Shown here: in pieces, positions 27,121 through 36,532 of the stretch | How the letters are laid out: each line of letters starts with the position of its first letter | How positions within the stretch are numbered: position 1 is the first letter of the stretch | Source of the DNA: Yanshouia hominis | Lineage (GTDB): Bacteria > Bacillota > Clostridia > Oscillospirales > Ruminococcaceae | Assembly (NCBI GenBank): GCA_014385025.1 | Contig: JACRTB010000011.1 | Coordinates: forward strand, 56,864 to 120,863 | DNA: 64,000 bases | Reading direction: 5' to 3' | Notes under the pieces: model-generated | Told to the model about the DNA's origin: nothing | Database searches by the model: none | Seen by the model: only the letters and a program-made list of their open reading frames with translations | Program-made: the position numbers and the translations under genes

Positions 27121-28018
27121 AAATTCATACCATTACTACCAGTGCAGGCGTGGGCGGTTATTTCAGCACCGGCACAACGGTTTCTGTAAAAACCGGTGAA
27201 AGCGCAGGCTTCACGATTACAGCAAACAAGGGCTATGTAATTGCCGATGTGCTGGTGGACGGCAAGAGCGTGGGCGCGGTCAGCAGCCACCCTTTACCAA
27301 TGTAAGAGCAAACCACACCATCAGCGCCACCTTTAAGATAGAGGGTACGCATACCAATCCGCAGACCGGTGTGGAACTGAACACCACAGACCATTTCGAA
27401 TATATGGCCGGTTACAGCAACGGCGCGTTTGGAGCGGACAACGATATCCCTCGTGCCGAGATTGCGGTTATGTTCTCGAGACTGCTCACAAGGTAGATGG
27501 AGGCGAACATGGCCTATCCCTCCGACTTTACCGACATCACAGGCTCGGAATGGTACGCTGACGCTGTTGGCTGCATGACGCAGCTCGGTATTGTTTCCGG
27601 CTGTTCCGATGGCACCTTTGGCGGCGACAAATTTATCACCAGAGCAGAGTTCGCCGTCATCATCTCCCGCTTTGATACGCTGCTTCGGGATGCGGAAAAC
27701 ACCTTTACCGATATTCCTGACAGGTATTGGGCAAAGAATTATATTGCATCGGTAGCCCTCCGGGGCTGGGCAAGCGGCTGCACGGACGGAATCTTCAGGC
27801 CGGAGAATTCCATCACCCGCGCGGAGGTTGTGATCATCGTAAACCGTATGCCGAACAGAATCTGTGACACGAATTTCATTGCTTCAAATGCAGGGGCAAT
27901 CAAGCGGTTCTCTGATTTGAACACTGACCATTGGGCATACTGCCGGATTTGCGAAGCGTCCAACGCCCATGATTATGAGCGCGGGAATAACACCGAAATT
28001 TGGACTGCATTGCAGTAA
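27121..28018 (+). pseudogene. Broken S-layer homology (SLH) surface protein
   Basis: The piece begins mid-protein with a repeat domain reading GYFSTGTTVSVKTGESAGFT and ADVLVDGKSVGAVSS. A one-base loss near 27287 shifts the frame; the shifted frame continues NHTISATFK and then SLH-like NGAFGADNDIPRAEIAVMFS up to an in-frame TAG at 27494. After it three SLH-type segments follow (YPSDFTDITGSEWYADAVGC, FTDIPDRYWAKNYIASVALR, FSDLNTDHWAYCRICEASNA) to the natural stop at 28018. There is no N-terminus, signal peptide or start. This was a cell-wall-bound surface protein and is now dead. Confidence 0.82.
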
Positions 28019-28055
28019 ATAGTTTACCGCCACATCAAAATGTAAACCTATCAAA

Positions 28056-28097
28056 CAAATGAACGGCGGTGAGAGCGATTTTGCCGCCGTTCATTTG
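28056..28097 (+). terminator. Terminator of the SLH remnant
   Basis: Stem of 14 bp (28056-28069 with 28084-28097) followed by TTCGC; located 38 bases after the SLH stop. Confidence 0.65.
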
Positions 28098-28125
28098 TTC
28101 GCAAGAACTTTGCAGAAAGCACAAG

Positions 28126-28477
28126 ATGAAACGAATAACGAGGACACTGATGATTGCCGCTTTTGTCGTCCTGGTCCTGATGGTCGCAGTAACCGCCTGC
28201 TTCAACAGACATCAGCTTCGACTATATCAATCCGGAACCCAGCGGCGAGGAACTGACAGAATTTTTTGATACCGTCGCCCGCAAAAATGAGTTTATCTTT
28301 GACGGGCTGGAGTTTGGCCCCGGAGACAGGGTCCTGACACTCTCCACCTGTTCATATCGCTATGATATGTAAAACACCGGAAACCAACGCTTTGTGGTGA
28401 TGGGAAAATTGCTGCCGGAAGGCGCTGCGGCTCTTCCATGCACCGTGACAGAGAATCCGAATCCCGAAAGGCCATAG
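28126..28477 (+). pseudogene. Decayed class B sortase
   Basis: An ATG at 28126 opens a membrane-anchor-like start MKRITRTLMIAAFVVLVLMV. A large deletion and frameshift then join it to the C-terminal part of a class B sortase: DISFDYINPEPSGEELTEFF, the active-site LTLSTC, an in-frame TAA after YRYDM, then QRFVVMGKLLPEG and ENPNPERP. The same blocks occur in the intact sortase at 49.6-50.6 kb. The catalytic histidine region is missing. It follows the SLH remnant, so the two may once have formed one surface-anchoring locus. Confidence 0.82.
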
Positions 28478-28481
28478 TAGT

Positions 28482-28535
28482 TTAATGCTGGTGTAAATAA
28501 TTCTTTTCGATATAATCCAGCTCAATCTTTGCCAT
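28482..28535 (-). pseudogene. Tiny truncated gene start
   Basis: On the minus strand an ATG at 28535, with a good ggaggg site, opens only 17 codons (MAKIELDYIEKNYLHQH) before a stop. It looks like the surviving 5' end of a lost gene. Its ribosome site is one arm of an 11-base inverted repeat whose other arm is at 28625-28635. Confidence 0.3.
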
Positions 28536-28637
28536 AACAACAAACCCTCCAATAAGTTTATTTATAATTCATCAGTTATCATCTGGCTGCAACGCTAAAC
28601 AATATGATTTTTCTGTAAACATCTTTATTGGAGGGTG

Positions 28638-29579
28638 CTAAACGAAAGCGATTATTTTTACCCATGTGCCGCCCTGTTTTTCGATAATTTCCCAATTCAG
28701 CACCAAGCGCCCATCGGTAAAGGGCGCGATCTCTTTGTCTTCCTGTACCACCGGGCCCAACAGTTCCACAACGGTCTCCTGGTAGATATTCTCCGGTTCC
28801 AGGCCGGGGATCAGCGGATTCGTAACCTCGGTTCCGGAGCTGCCCTGTTCGGCAAAGGATCCGTTGCAGTAGCTGACGGAATAGGTTTTATTCAAATCAA
28901 ACTCGCTGCCGTCCTCGTTTGTCACCTTGACCAGATGTTTCCCGGAGGCGGCCCACGGGGCGTATTCCGCCTTCAACCCAGAGGCAACAAAGCAGGTGAA
29001 GGAGCGCTGCTGCGCGGGATCGTCCTCAAAGAAGTACCGCAAAATCTCCATGATCTGCGCCCCGGTCATGGTGGTCACCGCAAATTTATTGTAGCCCGGG
29101 TCTCCTCCGCTGAAGGTATTCAAACCAATGGTATTCAGCGCCGTATCTGTAATTTCGCCCTCATAGATCCGGGACACAGTGCCGCAGCTGGCTTTGCCCA
29201 CCGAGATGATGCTCAGGTCGGTATCCGTCGCCCGCCGCAGGGCGTCGGCAAGATATAATCCGGTCTCCAGCCGTGAAAAATCTTTTGCGGCGGCGCCATA
29301 TACCGCTTCCAGCGTTTCTTCCGCAGCGCCGTGGAGCAGCTGCTCCGGCACCTTGGCATCGCAGTCACGCATCACCTCTTCCGGCGTCTGGGTGCCCTTG
29401 GCGATGTTCCAGAAGCCCTGCCGGAACGTTTCGTAAAACGCTTTGGAATCGTCGATGCTGACATAATGAGTATCTGGAACCAAATGCCCTTTTTCTATGG
29501 TTGCCTCCGCATCTTTGGTAAAGTCATTGCTGACCATGGGCACATCCTTCACTTTGCAGGCCACCATGCCCATATCGCC
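28638..29579 (-). pseudogene. 5'-nucleotidase C-terminal domain fragment
   Basis: About 311 codons matching the C-terminal domain of UshA/5'-nucleotidase-type surface enzymes: NLADALRR-like YLADALRRATDTDLSIISVG, LNTFSGGDPGYN and the late KTYSVSYCNGSFAEQGS. The N-terminal metallophosphoesterase domain, signal peptide and ribosome site are absent. The 5' end runs directly into the carB terminator hairpin (29580-29616), as if the gene had been cut there. Inactive remnant is the best reading. Confidence 0.75.
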
Positions 29580-29616
29580 AATAAATATCCCCCGGCGAAG
29601 CCGGGGGATATTTATT
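29580..29616 (-). terminator. Terminator of carAB
   Basis: A 17-bp perfect stem (29580-29596 with 29600-29616) with a GAA loop, eight bases beyond the carB stop. A/T ends on both sides. Confidence 0.85.
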
Positions 29617-29624
29617 CCATTGGT

Positions 29625-32600
29625 TTACAAATCGGTAATACTGACCAGATCGATATCAGCCATCTGCTTTTTGGAAAGCAGGCAGTCCGCCAGAGCGTTT
29701 GCGGTATCGAGTGCGGTCAGGCAGACGATCGAGTGATCGACCGCGCGGCGGCGCAGCCGCACCGACTGGTTGGTTTTGGGATCGGCGCCCCCCTTGGAGG
29801 TCGAGATAACATAGTGGATCTTGCCTGAGTCGATCAGATCCATCACGTTCGGGGACGGTTCCTGCATCGGGCGCACCGAGTTGGTGGCAACCATCTGATT
29901 GTTGAGCGCCAGCGCAGTTCCGGGAGTGGCGTACAGCTCAAAGCCAAGCTTCTCAAACTTTTCAGCAATCTTCACCATTTCGGGCTTATCGGCGTCCTTG
30001 ACGCTCATCAGCACGCCGCCGCGTTCCTCAAGCTTGTAGCCCGCCGCCACGAGGCCCTTGAGAAGAGCTTCCTCAAAGGTTTTGGCGATGCCAAGCACCT
30101 CGCCGGTCGACTTCATCTCCGGGCCGAGCTGGGTATCGACGCCGGTCAGCTTCTCAAAGCTGAAAACGGGCACCTTCACCGCCACATACGGCGCATTGGG
30201 GTAAAGGCCGGTGCCATATCCAAGATCCCGGAGCTTCGCTCCCAGCATGATCTGGGTGGCGAGATCGACCATCGGAACCCCCGTCACCTTGCTGATATAC
30301 GGCACGGTGCGCGAAGAACGCGGATTGACCTCGATGACATAGACCTCATCGTTATAGACGACATACTGGACGTTGACCATGCCGCTGACCTTGAGGGCGC
30401 GGGCCAGCTTCCCGGTATAGTCGATGATGGTATTCTTAATCCGCTCCGAGAGGGTGCGGCAGGGATAGACCGAAATCGAGTCGCCCGAGTGGATGCCCGC
30501 CCTCTCCACGTGCTCCATGATGCCGGGAATCAGGAAATCCTCGCCGTCTGAGATGGCGTCAACCTCCACCTCGGTGCCCATCATATACTTATCGATCAGC
30601 ACCGGATTCTCAAGGGAGCCTCCGGCGGTGATGATACCCATATACTCAACCACCCGTTCGGCGTTCGGCGCGATGACCATATTCTGGCCGCCCAGCACAT
30701 AGGAGGGCCGCAGCAGCACCGGATAGCCGAGGCTCTCGGCGGCTTTGACCGCCTCCTCGGTGGTCATGACGGTGTGGCCCGCCGGACGCGGGATGCCGCA
30801 CTGCTCCAGAATCTCGTCAAAACGCTCGCGGTCCTCCGCTGCGTCAACCGAGTCGGCGCAGGTGCCGAGAATCCGCACACCCTTGTCCGCGAGGTGGCGG
30901 GTCAGGCTGATGGCGGTCTGGCCGCCGAACTGCACCACGACGCCGTAGGGCTTCTCGGTGGCAAGGATGCTGTCCACGCTCTCGGGAGTCAGCGGGTCGA
31001 AATAGAGCCGGTCGCCGGTGTCAAAGTCGGTGGAAACCGTCTCGGGATTATTGTTGACGATGACCGCCTGATAGCCCGCCTCCTTGAGCGCCCAGACGCA
31101 GTGAACCGAGCAGTAGTCAAACTCGATGCCCTGGCCGATGCGGATCGGGCCGGAGCCGAAGACAATCACCGTTTTTTTGTCGGACGGATGGTGCCCGATG
31201 AACTCCGCCGCCTCGTTCTCATCGTCGTAGGTCGAGTAGAAATAGGGGGTCTCGGCGGGAAACTCAGCGGCGCAGGTATCGACCATCTTATAGACCGCCT
31301 CGCGGTGGAACGGCGCGGGATCAACGCCCGAAAGCTTCCGGATCGAGCTGTCGAGATAGCCGAATTTCTTGGCGCGCAGGTAGAGGATCTCGTCGAGCCT
31401 GCCGCTCTCGAGCTGCCGCTCGACGGCGGCGAGGTTGTGGAATTTGTAGAGGAACCAGCGGTCGATGCGGGTAATCCGGAAGATTTCTTCGACATCCTCG
31501 ATGCCGCGGTAGAGCGCTTCATAGACGGCGAAGAGGCGGCTGTCGTCCGGGGTGTTAACCCGCGTCATAATCTGCTCGTCGCTCTCCTGCATCATCTTGG
31601 GGGAACGCATCGAGGAGAGCTTCAGCTCGATCGACTGGGCGGCCTTCATAATGGCCTGCTCAAAATTGGTGCCGATGGCCATCACCTCGCCGGTCGCCTT
31701 CATCTGGGTGCCGAGCTTCTTTTCGCCGTAAACAAACTTGTCGAAGGGCCAGCGCGGATATTTGACGACAACATAATCAATCGCCGGCTCAAAGCAGGCG
31801 TAGGTGCAGCCGGTGACGGCATTGACAATCTCATCGAGGGTATAGCCGATCGCGATCTTGGTCGCAACCTTGGCAATCGGATAGCCGGTCGCCTTCGAGG
31901 CAAGGGCCGACGAGCGCGAGACGCGCGGGTTGACCTCGATGACGGCGTATTCGAAGCTGTTGGGATTCAGGGCGAACTGGCAGTTGCAGCCGCCCTCGAC
32001 GCCGAGCGCGTCGACGATGCTGATCGAGGCGGTGCGCAGCATCTGATATTCCTTGTCCGCGAGGGTGACGGCCGGAGCGATAACCACCGAATCGCCGGTA
32101 TGGATGCCCACCGGATCGACGTTTTCCATCGAGCAGACGGTGATCAGGTTTCCCTTGCGGTCGCGGATGACCTCGAACTCGATCTCCTTCCAGCCGGAGA
32201 CGCAGCGCTCGACGAGGATCTGGTGGATCGGGGAGTGGCGCAGGCCGTTCGCGGCAATTTCGCGCAGCTCGTCCACATCTCCGGCGATGCCGCCGCCGGT
32301 TCCGCCGAGGGTAAAGGCCGGGCGGACAATAACCGGGTAGCCGATCGTATCGGCAAAGGCCAGCGCATCGTCAAGCTCGGTGACCACCTTGGAGGGGATG
32401 CACGGCTGGTTGATCGACTCCATCGTGTCCTTGAAGAGCTGGCGGTCCTCCGCCTTATCGATCGTCTCGGGGTTTGCGCCGAGCAGTTTGACGTTGTGGC
32501 TTTCGAGAAAGCCGTCCTTCGCGAGCTGCATCGAAAGGGTCAGGCCGGTTTGTCCTCCGAGGGTGGACAGAACGCTGTCCGGTTTCTCAAGCTCGATGAC

Positions 32601-32828
32601 CCGCTTGATCGTCTCGAGGGTCAGCGGCTCGATATAGATGCGGTCGGCCATCCGCTTGTCGGTCATGATGGTGGCGGGATTGGAGTTGATCAGCACCACC
32701 TCGAGTCCTTCTTCCTTGAGGGCGCGGCAGGCCTGGGTGCCCGCGTAGTCGAATTCGGCTGCCTGTCCGATGACGATCGGGCCGGAACCGATCATCAGAA
32801 CCTTTTTGATATCACTGCGAAGCGGCAT
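29625..32828 (-). CDS. carB: Carbamoyl-phosphate synthase large subunit
   Basis: The 1067-residue ammonia-dependent synthase subunit supplying carbamoyl phosphate for arginine and pyrimidine synthesis. It has the expected duplicated ATP-grasp halves (GSGPIVIGQAAEFDYAGTQA at residues 16-35 and GSGPIRIGQGIEFDYCSVHC near 555), the oligomerisation domain between, and a C-terminal MGS-like allosteric domain (about 935-1067). Length and motifs are normal. The start lies one base after the carA stop, so the two are one operon. A strong terminator follows. Confidence 0.98.
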   Translation of the reverse strand: MPLRSDIKKVLMIGSGPIVIGQAAEFDYAGTQACRALKEEGLEVVLINSNPATIMTDKRMADRIYIEPLTLETIKRVIELEKPDSVLSTLGGQTGLTLSMQLAKDGFLESHNVKLLGANPETIDKAEDRQLFKDTMESINQPCIPSKVVTELDDALAFADTIGYPVIVRPAFTLGGTGGGIAGDVDELREIAANGLRHSPIHQILVERCVSGWKEIEFEVIRDRKGNLITVCSMENVDPVGIHTGDSVVIAPAVTLADKEYQMLRTASISIVDALGVEGGCNCQFALNPNSFEYAVIEVNPRVSRSSALASKATGYPIAKVATKIAIGYTLDEIVNAVTGCTYACFEPAIDYVVVKYPRWPFDKFVYGEKKLGTQMKATGEVMAIGTNFEQAIMKAAQSIELKLSSMRSPKMMQESDEQIMTRVNTPDDSRLFAVYEALYRGIEDVEEIFRITRIDRWFLYKFHNLAAVERQLESGRLDEILYLRAKKFGYLDSSIRKLSGVDPAPFHREAVYKMVDTCAAEFPAETPYFYSTYDDENEAAEFIGHHPSDKKTVIVFGSGPIRIGQGIEFDYCSVHCVWALKEAGYQAVIVNNNPETVSTDFDTGDRLYFDPLTPESVDSILATEKPYGVVVQFGGQTAISLTRHLADKGVRILGTCADSVDAAEDRERFDEILEQCGIPRPAGHTVMTTEEAVKAAESLGYPVLLRPSYVLGGQNMVIAPNAERVVEYMGIITAGGSLENPVLIDKYMMGTEVEVDAISDGEDFLIPGIMEHVERAGIHSGDSISVYPCRTLSERIKNTIIDYTGKLARALKVSGMVNVQYVVYNDEVYVIEVNPRSSRTVPYISKVTGVPMVDLATQIMLGAKLRDLGYGTGLYPNAPYVAVKVPVFSFEKLTGVDTQLGPEMKSTGEVLGIAKTFEEALLKGLVAAGYKLEERGGVLMSVKDADKPEMVKIAEKFEKLGFELYATPGTALALNNQMVATNSVRPMQEPSPNVMDLIDSGKIHYVISTSKGGADPKTNQSVRLRRRAVDHSIVCLTALDTANALADCLLSKKQMADIDLVSITDL

Positions 32829-32829
32829 C

Positions 32830-33945
32830 TTATTTGCCCTCCTTCTGCTTGTCGATCATCCTGAGGAACTTGTCAAAGAGGAACGAAGTGTCGGCCGGAC
32901 CGGCACAGGCTTCGGGGTGAAACTGCACCGTAAAGACGGGCACGTCGAGGTATTCAACTCCTTCGCAGGTCTTGTCGTTGGCGTTCACATGGCTGACCCG
33001 CGCAATCGCGGGGTCAAGCGAGTCGCCGAGCACCGCGTAGCCGTGGTTCTGTGTGGTGACAAAGGTGCGCCCCGTCTCAAAATCGATCACCGGCTGATTG
33101 CCTCCCCGGTGGCCGTAGCCGAGCTTTACCGTCTTTCCGCCGCGGGCGAGAGCCATCAGCTGATGCCCAAGGCAGACCCCCATGATGGGAATTCCGAGAG
33201 CCACGATATCCCGGAGATTTTCAATCACCTGCACATTTTCCCCGGGGTCTCCGGGGCCGTTCGAAAGAAGAATTCCATCGGGCTTCAGTTGGGCAAGCTC
33301 CGCCGCCGTTGTACGGGCAGGGACGATGAGCACATCGCATCCGCGCGCGCGCAGGCTCTCGCGGATGTTGCGCTTATAGCCGAAATCGAACAGCGCGACG
33401 CGGTATTTCCGGGGGCCGTGCGCCGGATAAAGGCGCTGCGCCGGGGTGCTGATCGTGTCAACCGCGTCGCGGATGACAAAGGCGCCCAGCTGCGCAAGAA
33501 GCTGCTCACGGTTCTCCGGGGTAATCGGCTCGGTAGTGATCACTCCGTTCATCACGCCGTGCTCCCGCAGGCGGCGGGTCAGCGCGCGGGTATCGATGTC
33601 GAACAGCCCAATGGTGCCGTGGCGCTTGAGGAAGTTGTCGATCCGCTCGGTCGCGCGAAAATTGGAGGGGGAATCGCACCATTCGCGCACAATATAACCC
33701 TTCATATAAATGTCGTCCGACTCCACGTCGTCGTCGTTGGTGCCGTAGTTGCCGATCAGCGGAAAGGTCTGCACCGTAATCTGCCCGAAGTAGCTCGGAT
33801 CGGTCAGCGTTTCCTGACAGCCGGTCATTCCGGTGGTAAAGACCACCTCGCCGATCGCCGTTCCCTTGGCGCCGAAGCTCCGTCCTTCATAGGTGGTGCC
33901 ATCCGCGAGCATCAGCCATGCATGGTCCGCATTGTAGATAGACAT
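32830..33945 (-). CDS. carA: Carbamoyl-phosphate synthase small subunit
   Basis: The 371-residue glutamine amidotransferase subunit that passes ammonia to CarB. The N-terminal half carries GEVVFTTGMTGCQETLTDPS and the class I amidotransferase half has the nucleophile in MGVCLGHQLMALA, the histidine of VQFHPEACAGP and the nearby glutamate. The ATG at 33945 is preceded by taaggaggag. A long leader (about 170 bases) separates it from a good promoter at 34123-34151. Confidence 0.97.
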   Translation of the reverse strand: MSIYNADHAWLMLADGTTYEGRSFGAKGTAIGEVVFTTGMTGCQETLTDPSYFGQITVQTFPLIGNYGTNDDDVESDDIYMKGYIVREWCDSPSNFRATERIDNFLKRHGTIGLFDIDTRALTRRLREHGVMNGVITTEPITPENREQLLAQLGAFVIRDAVDTISTPAQRLYPAHGPRKYRVALFDFGYKRNIRESLRARGCDVLIVPARTTAAELAQLKPDGILLSNGPGDPGENVQVIENLRDIVALGIPIMGVCLGHQLMALARGGKTVKLGYGHRGGNQPVIDFETGRTFVTTQNHGYAVLGDSLDPAIARVSHVNANDKTCEGVEYLDVPVFTVQFHPEACAGPADTSFLFDKFLRMIDKQKEGK

Positions 33946-34122
33946 GGTACTCCTCCTTAAGCTCCGCGATTCACATCGCCCGGTTTGTATATTTAGTCAC
34001 TATATTCAAAATTATATTCATTCTTGCCGCATGGCCCGCCCGCCTGCTTCCGCTGGGCGGGCAAGCTGTTCGGCAGTCCCCGCCTCTTGGAAAAACGCGG
34101 TGTTTCAGTACGCTTTCATGTT

Positions 34123-34151
34123 ATTATACCCGAATAAATGTCGGATGTAAA
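34123..34151 (-). promoter_or_regulatory. carAB promoter
   Basis: Minus-strand TTTACA (34146-34151), 17-base spacer, TATAAT (34123-34128). The predicted leader is about 170 bases and contains a GC-rich hairpin (34047-34072) and repeated TGAATAT half-sites (about 34005-34025). Confidence 0.65.
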
Positions 34152-34234
34152 GGGGAAGATTCAGCTTTTCCATCCCGCACAAGAAATGGCAAAAAAGTGC
34201 GTCCAAAGCGTAAATTTTTCACAAGCGGCCATGA

Positions 34235-34262
34235 AAAAGGGAACGACTTGTCGTTCCCTTTT
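34235..34262 (-). terminator. lysS terminator
   Basis: Stem AAAAGGGAACGAC (34235-34247) with its complement (34250-34262), two-base loop, T-rich end on the minus strand, eight bases after the lysS stop. Confidence 0.85.
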
Positions 34263-34270
34263 ATGAATAA

Positions 34271-35797
34271 TTATTCTGTTCTTGACGGCATGGGGCGCAT
34301 CGTGGGGAACAGCAAAACATCCCGAATCGACGCACTGTCGGTCAGGAGCATCACAAAGCGGTCCACGCCGATGCCAAGCCCGCCGGTGGGCGGCATGCCG
34401 TATTCCATGGCGGTAAGGTAGTCCTCGTCCACATCGCAGGCCTCGTCGTCGCCCAGCGCCTTCTGACGGGCCTGCTCCTCAAAGCGGCCGCGCTGGTCGA
34501 TGGGATCGTTAAGCTCGGAAAAGGCGTTGGCATACTCGCGCCCGATGATAAACAGCTCAAACCGTTCGGTGTAATCGGGCTTTTCGGGCATCCGCTTGGC
34601 GAGCGGCGAAATTTCCACCGGATATTCGGTGACAAAGGTCGGCTGGATGATGTTTTTCTCCGCGAATTCATCGAAGAATGCCTCGAGAATCTTCCCGATG
34701 CCGAACCGCTCCTCAATCTCGACATGATGCTCCTTCGCGGCGGCCCGCGCCTGCTCGACGGTGGTGATTTCCGAGAAATCCACGCCGGAATAGCGCTTGA
34801 CGATCTCGGTCATCGTGATCCGCTCGAAGGGCTTGTCCAGATTCAGCTCTACCCCGCCGTAGCTGATTTTCCCGGTGCCCAGCACCTTGGCGCAGACGGT
34901 GTGGAAGAGATCCTCAACGAGATCCATGACGCCGTACAGGTCGGTGTACGCCTCATAGAGCTCCAGCAGGGTGAATTCGGGGTTGTGGCGGGTATCGATT
35001 CCCTCGTTGCGGAAGACGCGGCCGATTTCATAGACCTTGTCGAAGCCGCCGACGATCAGCCGCTTGAGGTGCAGCTCCAGCGCAATGCGCATATACATAT
35101 CAATATCCAGCGCATTGTGATGGGTAATGAACGGCTTGGCGGCCGCGCCGCCCGCGATGGCGTGCAGCACCGGGGTCTCAACCTCAAGATAGCCGCGGCC
35201 GTCAAGAAAGCTGCGGATCTCCCGAATGATCTGAGACCGCTTGACAAAGGTTTCCTTGACCTCGGGGCTGGTAATCAGATCGACGTAGCGCTGGCGATAG
35301 CGCAGCTCGGTATCCTTCAGGCCGTGCCACTTGTCGGGCAACGGAAGCAGCGCTTTGGAAAGCAGGCGGATTTCCTTGGCATGAACCGAAATTTCCCCCT
35401 TGCGGGTGCGGAAGACAAAGCCCTCAACCCCGATGATATCGCCGATATCCCAAGTGTTGAACGCCGCGTAGGCCTCCTCGCCCACATCGTTGATCCGGAT
35501 ATAGATCTGCATCCGGCCGCTCGCGTCCCGCAGATCGATGAAACTGGCCTTGCCCATGTTGCGCCAGGTCATGATCCGCCCGGCAATGCGGACGGTCTGG
35601 TTCTCCATCTCATCAAAGCGGCCGGCAATCTCCCTGGCGCAGGAGGTCCTTTCATATTTGGTGATCTCAAAGGGGTTCTTCCCCTCGGCGCGCAGGGAAT
35701 CGAGCTTTTCGCGCCGGATCCGCGCGAGCTCCGAGAGGTCCTGCTGCGTCTGCTCGGGGGTGGACTGATCCACACCGGATAGCTGCTGTTCGCTCAT
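34271..35797 (-). CDS. lysS: Lysyl-tRNA synthetase, class II
   Basis: Charges tRNA-Lys. The 508-residue protein has the N-terminal OB-fold anticodon-binding domain (about 65-170) and a class II catalytic core with motif 2 [19 protein letters not shown] and motif 3 [11 protein letters not shown]. It lies just downstream of greA in the same direction, a common clostridial arrangement, but an intrinsic terminator sits between them. The upstream gap is too short for a T-box leader. Confidence 0.97.
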   Translation of the reverse strand: MSEQQLSGVDQSTPEQTQQDLSELARIRREKLDSLRAEGKNPFEITKYERTSCAREIAGRFDEMENQTVRIAGRIMTWRNMGKASFIDLRDASGRMQIYIRINDVGEEAYAAFNTWDIGDIIGVEGFVFRTRKGEISVHAKEIRLLSKALLPLPDKWHGLKDTELRYRQRYVDLITSPEVKETFVKRSQIIREIRSFLDGRGYLEVETPVLHAIAGGAAAKPFITHHNALDIDMYMRIALELHLKRLIVGGFDKVYEIGRVFRNEGIDTRHNPEFTLLELYEAYTDLYGVMDLVEDLFHTVCAKVLGTGKISYGGVELNLDKPFERITMTEIVKRYSGVDFSEITTVEQARAAAKEHHVEIEERFGIGKILEAFFDEFAEKNIIQPTFVTEYPVEISPLAKRMPEKPDYTERFELFIIGREYANAFSELNDPIDQRGRFEEQARQKALGDDEACDVDEDYLTAMEYGMPPTGGLGIGVDRFVMLLTDSASIRDVLLFPTMRPMPSRTE

Positions 35798-35848
35798 ACT
35801 GATAACGTCCTCCTCGCTTTGGGGGTCTTGATTTTCCCGCTCTCTCAG

Positions 35849-35877
35849 AAAAATGCGGGTAAGCTACCCGCATTTTT
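35849..35877 (-). terminator. Terminator between greA and lysS
   Basis: Stem AAAAATGCGGGTA (35849-35861) with TACCCGCATTTTT (35865-35877), AGC loop. It begins nine bases after the greA stop and ends 52 bases before lysS, so lysS would rely on read-through or its own promoter. Confidence 0.8.
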
Positions 35878-35885
35878 CACACTTC

Positions 35886-36368
35886 TCACTTGCCGATTTC
35901 GATGATCTTCATCTGATAGGTCTGCCCGTTGGGGGTCTTGATATCGACGACCTCTCCCACCGCATGACCCATGATCGCCTGCCCCACCGGAGAATCGGCC
36001 GTAACAACATTGTCGTCGTCGCCGCCGGTGCCGCTGCTTGCAATCCGGTACTCGGTTTTGTCGTCAAACTCCATATCCAGGAGAATCACCTTGGTTCCGA
36101 CCGCCACCGTATCGGTTGAGACATGCTCCACGATCTGAACGTTCTTGAGGCGCTCCTCCAAACGGCTGATTCTCGCCTCAATGCGGGCCTGGTCGTTCTT
36201 CGCTTCATCATACTCGCTGTTCTCGGAAAGGTCGCCGAATCCGCGTGCCACACGGATTTTTTCCGAAATATCGTTGCGCTCGACCGTTTTCAAATGCTCC
36301 AGCTCATCACGAAGCTGTTGATACTCTTCGCGGGTCATTTCATCGATCGGCGTTTTCACTTTCGACAA
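35886..36368 (-). CDS. greA: Transcription elongation factor GreA
   Basis: A 160-residue factor that rescues backtracked RNA polymerase by stimulating transcript cleavage. The N-terminal coiled coil has MTREEYQQLRDELEHLK and the acidic tip region DLSENSEYDEAKNDQA (about 50-65); the C-terminal FKBP-like domain ends with SPVGQAIMGHAVGEVV. The start is a TTG at 36368 with an excellent aaaggaggag site. A consensus promoter is at 36406-36435. Confidence 0.96.
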   Translation of the reverse strand: MSKVKTPIDEMTREEYQQLRDELEHLKTVERNDISEKIRVARGFGDLSENSEYDEAKNDQARIEARISRLEERLKNVQIVEHVSTDTVAVGTKVILLDMEFDDKTEYRIASSGTGGDDDNVVTADSPVGQAIMGHAVGEVVDIKTPNGQTYQMKIIEIGK

Positions 36369-36405
36369 CTCGTTCTCCTCCTTTGGTAGGATTGCATTAA
36401 ATGAT

Positions 36406-36435
36406 ATTATACCCAGAAGCCGCGCGGGATGTCAA
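36406..36435 (-). promoter_or_regulatory. greA promoter
   Basis: TTGACA (36430-36435), 18-base spacer, TATAAT (36406-36411) on the minus strand, about 30 bases before the ribosome site. Confidence 0.8.
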
Positions 36436-36477
36436 GAGCAAATCCCCCCGTTTCACGCTGTTTTTCACGAAAAAAGA

Positions 36478-36499
36478 GGGAGGGCGGAACCCCCCTCCC
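36478..36499 (-). terminator. TetR gene terminator
   Basis: GGGAGGG (36478-36484) pairs with CCCTCCC (36493-36499); the minus strand continues TCTTTTTTC. Right position for the TetR gene that ends at 36533. Confidence 0.7.
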
Positions 36500-36532
36500 G
36501 TTCTGTTCCATCCTATGCGGCCAAGCCTTCGA

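Noticed and set aside
30774..32864. A 696-codon open frame on the plus strand opposite carB
   Set aside because: It mirrors a highly conserved gene, has no ribosome site and is a codon-bias shadow.
35798..35848. T-box leader for lysS
   Set aside because: Only about 50 bases lie between the upstream terminator and the start codon.
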